Program-made: the position numbers and the translations under genes
Assembly (NCBI GenBank): GCA_036226585.1
Contig: CP108997.1
Span: 6,758,001 to 6,822,000 of the forward strand
Reading direction: 5' to 3'
Source: Streptomyces sp. NBC_00708
Lineage (GTDB): Bacteria; Actinomycetota; Actinomycetes; Streptomycetales; Streptomycetaceae
DNA: 64,000 nt
Notes under the pieces: generated by a model
Seen by the model: only the letters and a program-made list of their open reading frames with translations
The model's database searches: none
What the model was told of the DNA's origin: nothing
Part shown: positions 33,582 to 43,777 of the stretch, one piece after another
How positions within the stretch are numbered: position 1 is the first letter of the stretch
How the letters are laid out: each line of letters opens with the position of its first letter

Positions 33582-34136
33582 TCAGTGTGAGCGGCTCTCC
33601 CTGCGGCGGCGCACGAAGAACACGACACCGGCACCGGCGGCCACGGCGAGCGCGGTGCCCGCCACGATCTCACCGGAGTTCGCGCTGTCGATGCTGCCGC
33701 CGAGACCGCCCTGCACCCCGGCCGGCGAGGCCGTGGCCGCGCCCGTGCTCGTCGAGCTCGTGGTGGGCGTGCCCGTGGCCGCGCTGATCGTGAGATTCAC
33801 CTTGGCCGTGGAGCTGGGCGAGGTGTTGCAGATGAACGTCACCTCGTAGGCGGCGCCCGGCTTGGCGTCCCAGTCGACGGTGGCCTGGCTGCTGCCGTTC
33901 GCCGGGATGGTGACGGTGTCGAAGACCCCCGACGACGCCGTGGCGGTCGTCGAGCACCCCCGGGCCGCCAGGGTGACCTTGCCCCCGGGCGCGACCACCG
34001 ACGGCGTGACGGTGTATCCGTTTCCGCCGCCCGACGGTCCGCCCGTGGTCGCGGCATACGCGGTCACGGCCGGGGCGGTCAGAGCGAGTGCTGCGGCGCC
34101 CAGCAGAGCGACGGGGGCGACACGTATTGCGCGCAT
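33582..34136 (-). CDS. Secreted protein with QGGLGGS/RRRR anchor, paralogue
   Basis: A 184-residue secreted protein. A signal peptide covers about residues 1-28. A beta-sandwich-like domain (40-120) has paired Cys61 and Cys103 in the same relative places as the Asn-rich neighbour (GC... and ..C near the end), then a Thr/Ser/Ala linker (120-140), QGGLGGS (142-148), a hydrophobic helix (about 158-175) and RRRR (176-179). GGAGG precedes the ATG at 34136. It converges with its paralogue across a hairpin. Together with the sortase it forms a three-gene surface-display group. Role at the surface unknown. Confidence 0.82.
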   Translation of the reverse strand: MRAIRVAPVALLGAAALALTAPAVTAYAATTGGPSGGGNGYTVTPSVVAPGGKVTLAARGCSTTATASSGVFDTVTIPANGSSQATVDWDAKPGAAYEVTFICNTSPSSTAKVNLTISAATGTPTTSSTSTGAATASPAGVQGGLGGSIDSANSGEIVAGTALAVAAGAGVVFFVRRRRESRSH

Positions 34137-34310
34137 GGTGAATCCTCCGGGTCCCCGAGGAGCAGCTGCGGAACGGATTTCCACAAAGCGTCAGAAATGC
34201 ACCTCGAATGGGTCCCACGCTAGAAGTGGTGCATTTCGCCCGCGATCGGTGTCCGGCGAATGGGGCACCGCTGTCCCCCGGGCGGCGCACCGGTCCGGAC
34301 GGGGCGTCCG

Positions 34311-35078
34311 CTACCCGCCCGCCGCCCCCGGGAAGAGATCGAGGAAGGGTGCGGCGGTGGCCGAGAAGCCCCGCCCGAACGGTGAGTCGAAGTCCCAGAT
34401 CAGGAAGAGGAGGAAGGCGATCAGCACACTGAAGAGGCCCGCCAGCAGGAGTTCCCTGAAGGTCCGGCGGATCTGGAGTGTGAAGATCAGTCCGACGGTC
34501 ACCAGGGCGCCGATGATCAGCCCGAACCACACCACCCCGGGCATGGTGGCGCCGGCGCTCTGCCCGCGCGAGCTGCGGGCGTCGTCGGCGGCGGCCACCT
34601 GGTCGACCAGCGGCTGATACGCCTCGCCCTCGTGGTCCGTCGCCGGCCGGTAGTCCGTGACGTCGGCGCGCACCTTGTCGAGCAGCTCGGCCCCGCGGTC
34701 GCTGAGCGTTCCGTGCTTCGTCATGGTCCGCCACTCGTCGTGCACCACATGGCTCACGTACGCGTCGACATCGGCCCGGATACGGGTGCGCACCTCCTGC
34801 GGATACACGGAGGAACGCGCGCTCACCTCGTGCAGGGCCTGGGCCTCCTGGCGTACGTACTCCTGCGCGGCACTCCGGCCCTCCCAGACTCCCGCGATGG
34901 CGAGGCCCAGCACGATTGCGTAGATCACGCCGATCATCATCGTCATGTACTCGATGACGTCGGGGGTTTCGGACGGGTCATCGTCCTCCGGGAGCCTGCG
35001 ATTGCTGAGGACGGCGATGGTCAGGACGACGGCGGTGGCCGCGACCATGGCGAGGGTGAGAACGAGCCATTCCGACAT
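34311..35078 (-). CDS. DUF4239 (bestrophin-like) membrane protein
   Basis: A 255-residue membrane protein with two hydrophobic segments near the N-terminus (about 4-24 and 45-66), a long central charged helical region and two C-terminal segments (about 185-205 and 212-230). Typical DUF4239 pieces are YAIVLGLAIAGVWEGRSAAQEYVRQEAQALHE (split) and GVVWFGLIIGALVTVGL. The family is distantly like bestrophin anion channels. It begins 15 nt after the end of the Pro-rich gene, so the two form an operon. Confidence 0.85.
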   Translation of the reverse strand: MSEWLVLTLAMVAATAVVLTIAVLSNRRLPEDDDPSETPDVIEYMTMMIGVIYAIVLGLAIAGVWEGRSAAQEYVRQEAQALHEVSARSSVYPQEVRTRIRADVDAYVSHVVHDEWRTMTKHGTLSDRGAELLDKVRADVTDYRPATDHEGEAYQPLVDQVAAADDARSSRGQSAGATMPGVVWFGLIIGALVTVGLIFTLQIRRTFRELLLAGLFSVLIAFLLFLIWDFDSPFGRGFSATAAPFLDLFPGAAGG

Positions 35079-35093
35079 GAGCGTCTCCGGGGT

Positions 35094-35654
35094 TCATCGG
35101 GAACGGGGCCGCAGCACGGCGACGGCGAACACGGCGGGGGCGGTGATGACCAGGGTGAGCGTGACCAAGGAGGTGTGGCGCTCCGGTGTCTTCCGCACGG
35201 GGCGGCGGTACGCGGGGAGCGCCACGTGGACGGACGGCGAGGGGCGTACGGACGGGGTGGGCTTCGGCGAGGGCTTCGGTTTCGGCGCGGGCTTCGGCGC
35301 GGGGGAGGGTGGCGGAGGAGGGGGCGGCGGGGGAGGGGCCGGTGCCACCGGCGCGGGGGCCGGAGGGGGCGGGGGCGGTGGGGGCGCCGGCTTCGGCGGA
35401 GGCGGTGGTGGTGGGGGCTTCGGTGGCGGCGGGGGCGTCGGTTTCGGCGGGGGCGTCGGAGTGGGCTCCGGCTCCGGCCCCGCGAAACAGCTGCCGTCGC
35501 CGCTGACGGCCACGGCCGTCCCGCCGCCCTCGTCCCCGATGGACGCGTACGCGCAGCTGTCGGCGAGCGCCGGGGCGGGGGAGGACAGCAGCCAGGTGAG
35601 CGCGAGAGCCGTCGCCAGCCGCCAGATGAGTGATCCGTACACGACCGGGAGCAT
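35094..35654 (-). CDS. Secreted Pro-rich, single-span anchored protein
   Basis: A 186-residue protein. After a signal peptide (about 1-31) comes a short globular part with two Cys (CAYASIGDEGGGTAV... then GSCFAG) and a Pro/Lys stretch of about 80 residues (PPPKPTPPPPPKP-like), then a C-terminal hydrophobic helix (about 164-180) and RPRSR. The Pro region could bridge the peptidoglycan. The start at 35654 is chosen because the longer frame upstream has no signal peptide; the ribosome site is weak. It pairs with the DUF4239 gene. No family assigned. Confidence 0.65.
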   Translation of the reverse strand: MLPVVYGSLIWRLATALALTWLLSSPAPALADSCAYASIGDEGGGTAVAVSGDGSCFAGPEPEPTPTPPPKPTPPPPPKPPPPPPPPKPAPPPPPPPPAPAPVAPAPPPPPPPPPPSPAPKPAPKPKPSPKPTPSVRPSPSVHVALPAYRRPVRKTPERHTSLVTLTLVITAPAVFAVAVLRPRSR

Positions 35655-36215
35655 GTTCCGGGCCGTGTGCGGGCACGCCGGACCCCTGCGGGATTCGCCC
35701 GATGGAGGGGACCTGGAGCGCGCGGGGTTTGAGGCCGCTGAAAGGGAACAGAGGGGTCCCGGGCGCCGGTCGACGGTAAATGGCCGATTGTCGACCCCTG
35801 CGTCGGGAATGGCGCCAAAGGCGGCGTCAGCGGTCCGGGGCATTCGAGGTCTTGGACGGGCATCGGGGGTGCGGGCGGCGGCCGTTCGGTACCGGGACAG
35901 GACCGGTTGCGGAACCGGGGCATCCGCCCAGCGGACGCCAACGGTCAAGGCTCCCACGGCACATGAGGCACGGCTCCCGGGGAAGCCGAGTTCCATGGTG
36001 CGCCAAAGTAGTCCGGGAGTGAACTATTTGATCCCTTCCGTTCGCCGAATGTGACGGGCAGCGACGAGGCGGTTGCACATGCCATGAGAGTGTGACCAAT
36101 AACGGACCGCTAATTTCCGTTTCCACTCGCTCTCTTGGCGGTCGATCAGTAGCCTCTGGTCCACACTGACCATGAACATGGCCGGATCGCCGTGGCGAAC
36201 TTGTTGGAGACATCG
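35655..36215. other. 561-bp intergenic region before the methyltransferase
   Basis: No convincing gene on either strand. Long open frames here lack codon bias and starts. The part 36020-36200 is less GC-rich (for example around CCAATAACGGACCGCTAATT) and probably holds the promoter of the methyltransferase-rmdA operon. No terminator or operator was recognised. Confidence 0.5.
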
Positions 36216-37034
36216 ATGGAGCGTCCCGCCTGGGCACCGCAAGGCATTGACATATCGGTGCCGAGCGTGTCCCGAATGTATGACTTCTATCTGGGCGGCT
36301 CGCACAATTTCGAGGTGGACCGGGAAGCGGCCCGGAAGGCCATGGAGTTCATGCCGGGACTTCCCAAGGTCATGCAGGCGAACCGGGCGTTTATGCGCCG
36401 GGCGGTGCGCTACGCGCTGAGCGAGGGCATCACCCAGTTCCTCGACATCGGCTCCGGGATACCCACGTTCGGCAACGTCCACGAGGTCGCCCAGGCCGCC
36501 GACCCCGGCGCCAGGGTCGCGTACGTCGACCACGACCCGGTCGCGGTCGCGCACAGCCAGGCGGTCCTGGAGGGCAACGACGGCGCGACGATCGCCGCAG
36601 CCGACCTGCGCAGGCCCCAGGAGATCCGGGACAGCCCCGAGGTCGCCAAACTCCTCGACTTCGACCGCCCGGTGGCGCTGCTGCTCGTGGCCGTCCTGCA
36701 CTTCATCGACGACTCCGACGACCCGCAGGGCGCCGTCGCCGCGCTGCGCGACATGCTGGCCCCCGGCAGCCTCCTGATCGTCACCCACGCCGCGTACGAG
36801 GGCATTCCGCTGAGCCGCGAGGAGGCCGGCGGCGCGGTCGGCGTCTACCAGAACATCCGCAACCCGCTGATCATGCGCACGCGGGACGAGGTCGCCCGCT
36901 TCTTCGACGGCTTCGAGCTGGTCGAGCCGGGCCTCGTCGCCATGCCGGAATGGCGGCCCGAGAACACCGCCGCACCCGAGAACGAGGACCCATATGCCTT
37001 CTCGGGCATCGCGGGAGTGGGACGCAAGGCGTGA
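36216..37034 (+). CDS. SAM-dependent methyltransferase, DUF574 family
   Basis: A 272-residue protein of the DUF574 S-adenosylmethionine methyltransferase family, strongly expanded in Streptomyces and of unknown substrate. It has VPSVSRMYDFYLGGSHNFEVDR near the N-terminus (split around residue 25), the SAM-binding QFLDIGSGIPT and VAYVDHDPVAVAHS, and ALLLVAVLHFIDD. ATG 36216 with GGAGA 8 nt upstream is preferred over GTG 36192. The stop overlaps the GTG start of the GGDEF-EAL gene, so expression is linked to cyclic di-GMP signalling. Confidence 0.92.
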   Translation: MERPAWAPQGIDISVPSVSRMYDFYLGGSHNFEVDREAARKAMEFMPGLPKVMQANRAFMRRAVRYALSEGITQFLDIGSGIPTFGNVHEVAQAADPGARVAYVDHDPVAVAHSQAVLEGNDGATIAAADLRRPQEIRDSPEVAKLLDFDRPVALLLVAVLHFIDDSDDPQGAVAALRDMLAPGSLLIVTHAAYEGIPLSREEAGGAVGVYQNIRNPLIMRTRDEVARFFDGFELVEPGLVAMPEWRPENTAAPENEDPYAFSGIAGVGRKA

Positions 37035-39205
37035 GCATCCCCGCCCAGCCGTCCGGAGCCCCGGACGCGGCACCCGACGGCCCCGAGGACCGGCTCCGGA
37101 GATTCGCCACCATCTGGAGCCGGGCCATCTTCCCGTCGACGGCCACCTCCATGACCCGGCCCGAGTTCGAGCAGCACCTGCTGCCGCTGGCCCGCGCACT
37201 CAGCGAGACCCTGCACGCCCGCCCGTTCGACGCCGCCGCGGCGACCTCGGTGGGCGGCGCGCTCGTCGCGGCGCACTGCACCGACCCGGACGCCCTCAGC
37301 TCCACGCTCGGCGTCGTCGACTCGTACCTGGTGCTCTACTGCGGCAGCAACGGGCCGGCGGCCCTGACCACCGAGGACAGCCGCTCCCGCTGCGCCCGCA
37401 TCCAGCACGCGGTGGCGGCCGGCTTCACCCAGGCCCTGCGCGAACGGACGCTGGCCGAGCAGGAGGCCATCGCCCGCTCGGCGCTCGCCGCGCGCTCCCA
37501 CGCCGAACAGGCCCTGCACGCCACCGAGGCACGCTTCCGGGCGGTGTTCAAGGACGCCGCCATCGGCATCGGGATCGCCGACCTCGACGGCAACGTGCTG
37601 GAGGTCAACGACACCCTCACCCGGATGTTCGGCGGCCTGGAGAACCACGTCCTGAGCCACCGCGTCAACGAGTGGGTCCACCCGGAGGACTCCCCGCAGG
37701 TCTGGAAGTACTACAACGAGCTGGTACGGGGCGAACGCGAGCACTACCGGGTCGAGAAGCCGTACTACCGCAACGACGGCACCGTCCTGTGGACCAACCT
37801 GACGGTGTCGCTGCTGCGTGACTCCGAGGGCCGGCCCGAGTACCAGCTGGCGCTGCTGGAGGACACCACCGAGCGCCGCCTGCTCAACCTGCGCCTGCGG
37901 TACGAGGCGACCCACGACGCGCTCACCGGTCTGCCCAACCGGACGCTCTTCTTCGAGCGCCTTGAGAAAGCGCTCTCAGCGGGCGACGGCAGCCGCTTCG
38001 GGCTCTGCTACCTGGACCTCGACGGCTTCAAGGCCATCAACGACAGCCTCGGCCACGCCGCCGGCGACCGGCTGCTCGTCGAGGTCGCGGACCGCCTGCA
38101 GAGCTGTGCCACCGCCCCCGGCGAGATGGTCGCCCGGCTCGGCGGCGACGAGTTCGTGGCCCTCACGACGAGCTTCGACTCGCCGGCCGAGGTCGACGAA
38201 CTCGCCTGCCGCATCCTCGGCGTACTCGGCGCCCCCATCCGGCTCGACGGGCGCGAACTCACCGTCCGCGGATCGATCGGTATCGTCGAGGGCCCCGCCG
38301 GGGAACGCAGCGCCGCGGAGGTGCTGCGCAGCGCCGACATCACCATGTACCGGGCCAAGTCGGCGGGCGGCAACCGCTTCGAGCTGGCCGACGCGGAGGC
38401 CGACGCGCGGGCCATCACCCGGCACGGGCTGACCACGGCCCTGCCGGCCGCCCTGGAACGCGGCGAGTTCTTCATCGAGTACCAGCCGCTGGTCCACCTC
38501 GGCGACGGTACGGTGCACGGCGCGGAGGCCCTGGTGCGCTGGTGCCACCCGCAGCACGGGGTGCTCGGGCCCGACCGGTTCATCGCGCTTGCCGAGCACA
38601 CCGGGCTCATCGTGCCGCTGGGCCGCTGGGTCCTGGAGGAGTCGGTCCGGCAGGCCAACTTCTGGCAGGAGCGCCACACCGACGGCGGTCCGCTGCGCAT
38701 CAACGTCAACCTCTCACCGGCCCAGCTGCACCACCCGCAGCTGGTCGCGGAGACCGTCGACGTCCTGGAGCGCTCCGGGCTGGAAGCGGGCGCGCTGTGC
38801 CTGGAGGTCACCGAGTCGGCGCTCATCGGCGCCGACGAGGACCTGCTCAAACCGCTGCGCCAGCTGGCCGAGATGGGCGTCGACATCGCACTGGACGACT
38901 TCGGCACCGGGTACTCCAACCTCGCGAACCTGCGGAGGCTGCCGGTGAGTGTGCTGAAGCTGGACCGGTCCTTCACCCAGGGGATGCAGCACCATCCGGC
39001 GGACCCGGTGGACCTGAAGATCGTCGAGGGCATCGTGTCGCTCGCGCATAGCCTCGACCTGGCGGTGACGGTCGAGGGCGTGGAGACGGGCGCCCAGGCC
39101 GAGCAGCTGCGGCAGCTGGGCTGCGACACGGCCCAGGGCTGGTACTACGCCCGTCCGGGCGCCCCGGACCGCATCCACTCGCTGCTGCTGGCCGACGCGG
39201 TGTGA
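37031..39205 (+). CDS. rmdA: PAS-GGDEF-EAL cyclic di-GMP enzyme, RmdA-like
   Basis: A 724-residue cytoplasmic protein. A helical N-terminal region (about 1-160) is followed by a PAS/PAC domain (165-285), GGDEF (about 290-455) and EAL (about 465-715). GGDEF is intact at 371-375 (RLGGDEF), without an RxxD inhibitory site 5 residues before. EAL is at 499-501 (GAEALVRW), with DDFGTGYSN for metal binding. Domain order and position next to sdh match RmdA of S. coelicolor, a cyclic di-GMP phosphodiesterase that affects morphology (orthology is from memory of synteny). The GTG start overlaps the methyltransferase stop. Confidence 0.83.
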   Translation: MSIPAQPSGAPDAAPDGPEDRLRRFATIWSRAIFPSTATSMTRPEFEQHLLPLARALSETLHARPFDAAAATSVGGALVAAHCTDPDALSSTLGVVDSYLVLYCGSNGPAALTTEDSRSRCARIQHAVAAGFTQALRERTLAEQEAIARSALAARSHAEQALHATEARFRAVFKDAAIGIGIADLDGNVLEVNDTLTRMFGGLENHVLSHRVNEWVHPEDSPQVWKYYNELVRGEREHYRVEKPYYRNDGTVLWTNLTVSLLRDSEGRPEYQLALLEDTTERRLLNLRLRYEATHDALTGLPNRTLFFERLEKALSAGDGSRFGLCYLDLDGFKAINDSLGHAAGDRLLVEVADRLQSCATAPGEMVARLGGDEFVALTTSFDSPAEVDELACRILGVLGAPIRLDGRELTVRGSIGIVEGPAGERSAAEVLRSADITMYRAKSAGGNRFELADAEADARAITRHGLTTALPAALERGEFFIEYQPLVHLGDGTVHGAEALVRWCHPQHGVLGPDRFIALAEHTGLIVPLGRWVLEESVRQANFWQERHTDGGPLRINVNLSPAQLHHPQLVAETVDVLERSGLEAGALCLEVTESALIGADEDLLKPLRQLAEMGVDIALDDFGTGYSNLANLRRLPVSVLKLDRSFTQGMQHHPADPVDLKIVEGIVSLAHSLDLAVTVEGVETGAQAEQLRQLGCDTAQGWYYARPGAPDRIHSLLLADAV

Positions 39206-39245
39206 ATCGGGCGGACCGGCGTGCCCCCAGGGGCCGGCCGCGTCC

Positions 39246-39312
39246 GCCCGCCCCGCCGGGACACGGCACCCCTCACAGGCCCGCCCCGCCGGACGGACAC
39301 GGCACCCCTCAC
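39246..39312. repeat. Imperfect tandem duplication between rmdA and LysR gene
   Basis: GCCCGCCCCGCCGG occurs at 39246-39259 and 39279-39292. GGACACGGCACCCCTCAC occurs at 39259-39276 and 39295-39312. A unit of about 33-36 bp is therefore duplicated; the second copy reaches the stop codon of the LysR gene. Confidence 0.85.
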
Positions 39313-39331
39313 GGGGCCGCCGTGTCCGTCC
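39291..39331. terminator. Hairpin at the 3' end of the LysR gene
   Basis: Arms 39291-39303 and 39319-39331 are perfect inverted complements (13 bp) with a 15-nt loop. It lies at the junction of the converging rmdA and LysR genes, overlapping the last codons of the latter. Confidence 0.6.
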
Positions 39332-40211
39332 GTCCCGCCAGCAGGACCCGCTGCAGCTCGCGGGCCGCGCGCGGCGGGGCCACGTCGCTGCGGTGCGCGA
39401 GCGCGATGGTGCGGCGCAGCCCCGGGCGGGCCAGGGGCGTCGTACGCAGGTCGAGTCCGGCCCGGGTGGCGACCATGTTCGGGACCACCGCGATGCCCAG
39501 GCCCGCGCGGACGAAGCCGAGCACCGCGTCCATCTCGCCGCCCTCCACCGTGAACGACGGCTCGAAGCCCTCGGCCCGGCAGGCGGCCACCGTCAGCTCC
39601 CGCAGGTCGTAGCCGTGCCGGAACATCACCAGCGGCTCGCCCTGGAGGTCGGCGATCCGGACCCGGCCGCCGCGCCCCGGCCGTGGGCGGTGCGCCGAGG
39701 AGACGACGACCAGGTCCTCCTGGAGCAGTTCGACCGTGGTCAGCGCCGGTGAGGCGGCCGGCAGCGGCAGCACCACCAGGGCCAGATCGAGCGCCCCGCG
39801 CGCCAGCTCCCGTACCAGGTCGTGCGAACCGCCCTCCTCCAGCAGCAGCTGGATGCCCGGGTGGAGGTCGTGGAAGGCGCGCAGCACCTCGGGCAGCAGG
39901 CCCGTGCACACGCTGGGCGTCGCGCCCAGCCTGACCCGGCCCCGCCGCAGCTGGGCCAGCTCCTGCACCTCGTGCCGTGCGGTGTCGGCGTCGGCCAGGA
40001 TGCGCCGGGCGAGCGGCAGCAGGGCCTCGCCCGCGTCCGTCAGCGTGATGTTGCCGCGCGCCCGGCTGAACAGCTCGGCGCCCAGCTCGTTCTCCAGGGC
40101 CCGGATCTGCTGGGAGAGCGAGGGCTGCGAGACGTGCACCTCCTCGGCGGCGCGAGTGAAGTGCCGGGTCTCGGCGACGGCGACGAAATAGGTGAGCTGC
40201 TGGAACTGCAT
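39309..40211 (-). CDS. LysR-family regulator, probable regulator of sdh
   Basis: A 300-residue LysR regulator. The winged helix-turn-helix at 1-60 has FTRAAEEVHVSQPSLSQQIR and the effector domain spans about 90-290. It is divergent from the succinate dehydrogenase genes with 95 bp between starts, and a CATAG-N7-CTATG palindrome in that gap fits a LysR box. By family habit it should regulate its own gene and sdhCAB in response to a small ligand, perhaps a C4-dicarboxylate; that is inference. ATG 40211 is preferred over the adjacent GTG. Confidence 0.92.
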   Translation of the reverse strand: MQFQQLTYFVAVAETRHFTRAAEEVHVSQPSLSQQIRALENELGAELFSRARGNITLTDAGEALLPLARRILADADTARHEVQELAQLRRGRVRLGATPSVCTGLLPEVLRAFHDLHPGIQLLLEEGGSHDLVRELARGALDLALVVLPLPAASPALTTVELLQEDLVVVSSAHRPRPGRGGRVRIADLQGEPLVMFRHGYDLRELTVAACRAEGFEPSFTVEGGEMDAVLGFVRAGLGIAVVPNMVATRAGLDLRTTPLARPGLRRTIALAHRSDVAPPRAARELQRVLLAGRTDTAAP

Positions 40212-40231
40212 CACCCCACGCTACCCCGCCT

Positions 40232-40248
40232 CATAGCGTCAGCCTATG
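40232..40248. promoter_or_regulatory. LysR-type operator CATAG-N7-CTATG
   Basis: An interrupted palindrome with a T-N11-A pattern lies about 30 bp upstream of the sdhC -35 element and just before the LysR gene start. Its position suits both autoregulation and activation of sdhC. Confidence 0.6.
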
Positions 40249-40268
40249 GAGATCAGCCACTCCATGTC

Positions 40269-40298
40269 TTGGACTGATCGGCGTCTTCGCCCTAGCGT
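40269..40298 (+). promoter_or_regulatory. sdhC promoter, leaderless transcript likely
   Basis: TTGGAC (40269-40274) and TAGCGT (40293-40298) with 18-bp spacing. The sdhC ATG is only 8 nt beyond the -10 box and has no ribosome site, so transcription probably begins at or next to the A of the ATG. Confidence 0.6.
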
Positions 40299-40306
40299 CC
40301 TGTCCC

Positions 40307-41014
40307 ATGGCATTGGCAACCCGGACGGACCGACGGCCGTCCATGACGCGCACGCTCTGGGACTCGACCGTCGGCAAGAAGGCGATCATGGCCGTGAGCG
40401 GTCTGGTCATGCTCCTCTACCTGGTCGTCCACATGATCGGAAACCTGAAGATCTTCTTCGGGTCCGGCGAGTTCAACGGCTACGCGCACTGGCTGCGGGT
40501 GATGGGCGAGCCGTTCCTGCACTACGAGTGGGCGCTGTGGATCGTGCGCGTGGTGCTCGTCGCCGCCGTGGTGCTGCACGCGGTCTCCGCGTACCAGCTC
40601 AGCCGCCGCGACCTGCGGGCGCGGCCCGTCACGTACGTGCACAAGCGGCCTCGCGCGAGCTACGCCACCCGCACCATGCGCTACGGCGGGGTGATCCTCG
40701 GGCTGTTCATCGTCTGGCACATCCTGGACCTGACGACCGGCACCGTGCACTCCGGAGGCTTCCAGTCCGGCCACCCGTACCAGAACGTCGTGGACACCTT
40801 CTCCACCTGGTACGGCAACGTCATCTACATCCTCGCGATGCTCGCCCTGGGACTCCACGTCCGGCACGGGTTCTGGAGCGCCGCGCAGACCCTCGGCGCC
40901 GGCCGCGCGAGCCGCGACCGCGTCCTGAAGACCCTCGCCGACGTCCTCGCGCTGGTGCTGACGGTGGGCTTCCTCTCCGTACCCGTCGCCGTCATGACCG
41001 GAGTCGTGAGCTGA
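40307..41014 (+). CDS. sdhC: Succinate dehydrogenase cytochrome b subunit
   Basis: A 235-residue membrane anchor with five hydrophobic segments, of the single-subunit type found in Bacillus (type B complex II). Conserved His residues likely to bind two haems b are in [28 protein letters not shown] and [10 protein letters not shown]. It anchors SdhA and SdhB and passes electrons to menaquinone. First gene of sdhCAB; sdhA starts after 1 nt. ATG 40307 has no ribosome site, which agrees with a leaderless mRNA. Confidence 0.94.
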   Translation: MALATRTDRRPSMTRTLWDSTVGKKAIMAVSGLVMLLYLVVHMIGNLKIFFGSGEFNGYAHWLRVMGEPFLHYEWALWIVRVVLVAAVVLHAVSAYQLSRRDLRARPVTYVHKRPRASYATRTMRYGGVILGLFIVWHILDLTTGTVHSGGFQSGHPYQNVVDTFSTWYGNVIYILAMLALGLHVRHGFWSAAQTLGAGRASRDRVLKTLADVLALVLTVGFLSVPVAVMTGVVS

Positions 41015-41015
41015 C

Positions 41016-42961
<1,946 letters not shown>

Positions 42962-42965
<4 letters not shown>

Positions 42966-43708
42966 AGCTCACCCTGCGCGTCTGGCGCCAGAAGAACACC
43001 GAAGCGCCCGGCGCCATGTCCACGTACGAGGTGGACGGCATCTCGCAGGACATGTCGTTCCTGGAGATGCTCGACACCCTCAACGAGGAGCTGATCCTCG
43101 CCGGTGACGACCCGGTCGCCTTCGACCACGACTGCCGCGAGGGCATCTGCGGCGCGTGCAGCCTCGTCATCAACGGCGACGCCCACGGACCGGAGCGTAC
43201 GACCACCTGCCAGCTCCACATGCGGTCCTTCGACGACGGCGACACCATCGACATCGAGCCCTGGCGCGCCTCGGCCTTCCCGGTCGTCAAGGACCTGGTC
43301 GTGGACCGTTCGGCCTTCGACCGGATCATCCAGGCCGGCGGCTACATCTCCGCCCCGACCGGTACGGCCCCGGACGCGCACGCCACGCCCGTGCCCAAGC
43401 CGGACGCCGACTTCGCCTTCGAGCACGCCGAGTGCATCGGCTGCGGCGCCTGTGTGGCGGCCTGCCCCAACGGCTCGGCGATGCTCTTCACCTCGGCCAA
43501 GGTCAACCACCTGAACGTCCTGCCGCAGGGGGCGCCCGAGCGGGAGACCCGCGTGCTGGACATGGTGGAGCAGATGGACAGCGAGGGCTTCGGCGGCTGC
43601 ACCCTCACCGGGGAGTGCGCCACCGCCTGTCCCAAGGGCATCCCGCTGCCGTCGATCTCGGCCATGAACAAGGAGTGGCTGCGGGCCACCCGTAAGGCGC
43701 GCCGCTGA
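42962..43708 (+). CDS. sdhB: Succinate dehydrogenase iron-sulfur subunit
   Basis: A 248-residue iron-sulfur protein. The [2Fe-2S] cluster uses Cys58, Cys63, Cys66 and Cys83 ([11 protein letters not shown] and TTTCQLH). The C-terminal domain has [12 protein letters not shown] for the [4Fe-4S] cluster and [15 protein letters not shown] for the third cluster. Start 42962 is set by the ATGA overlap with sdhA; a longer frame upstream is a shadow. A strong terminator follows. Confidence 0.97.
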
Positions 43709-43721
43709 GCCGCCGCACGGC

Positions 43722-43758
43722 CGAGGGTCCCGGAGGCCGCCCGCCTCCGGGACCCTCG
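43722..43758. terminator. Perfect 15-bp hairpin after sdhB
   Basis: Arms 43722-43736 and 43744-43758 are perfect complements with a 7-nt loop, between the converging sdhB and chitinase genes. Confidence 0.85.
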
Positions 43759-43777
43759 ACGCGTCACACGTACCGGG

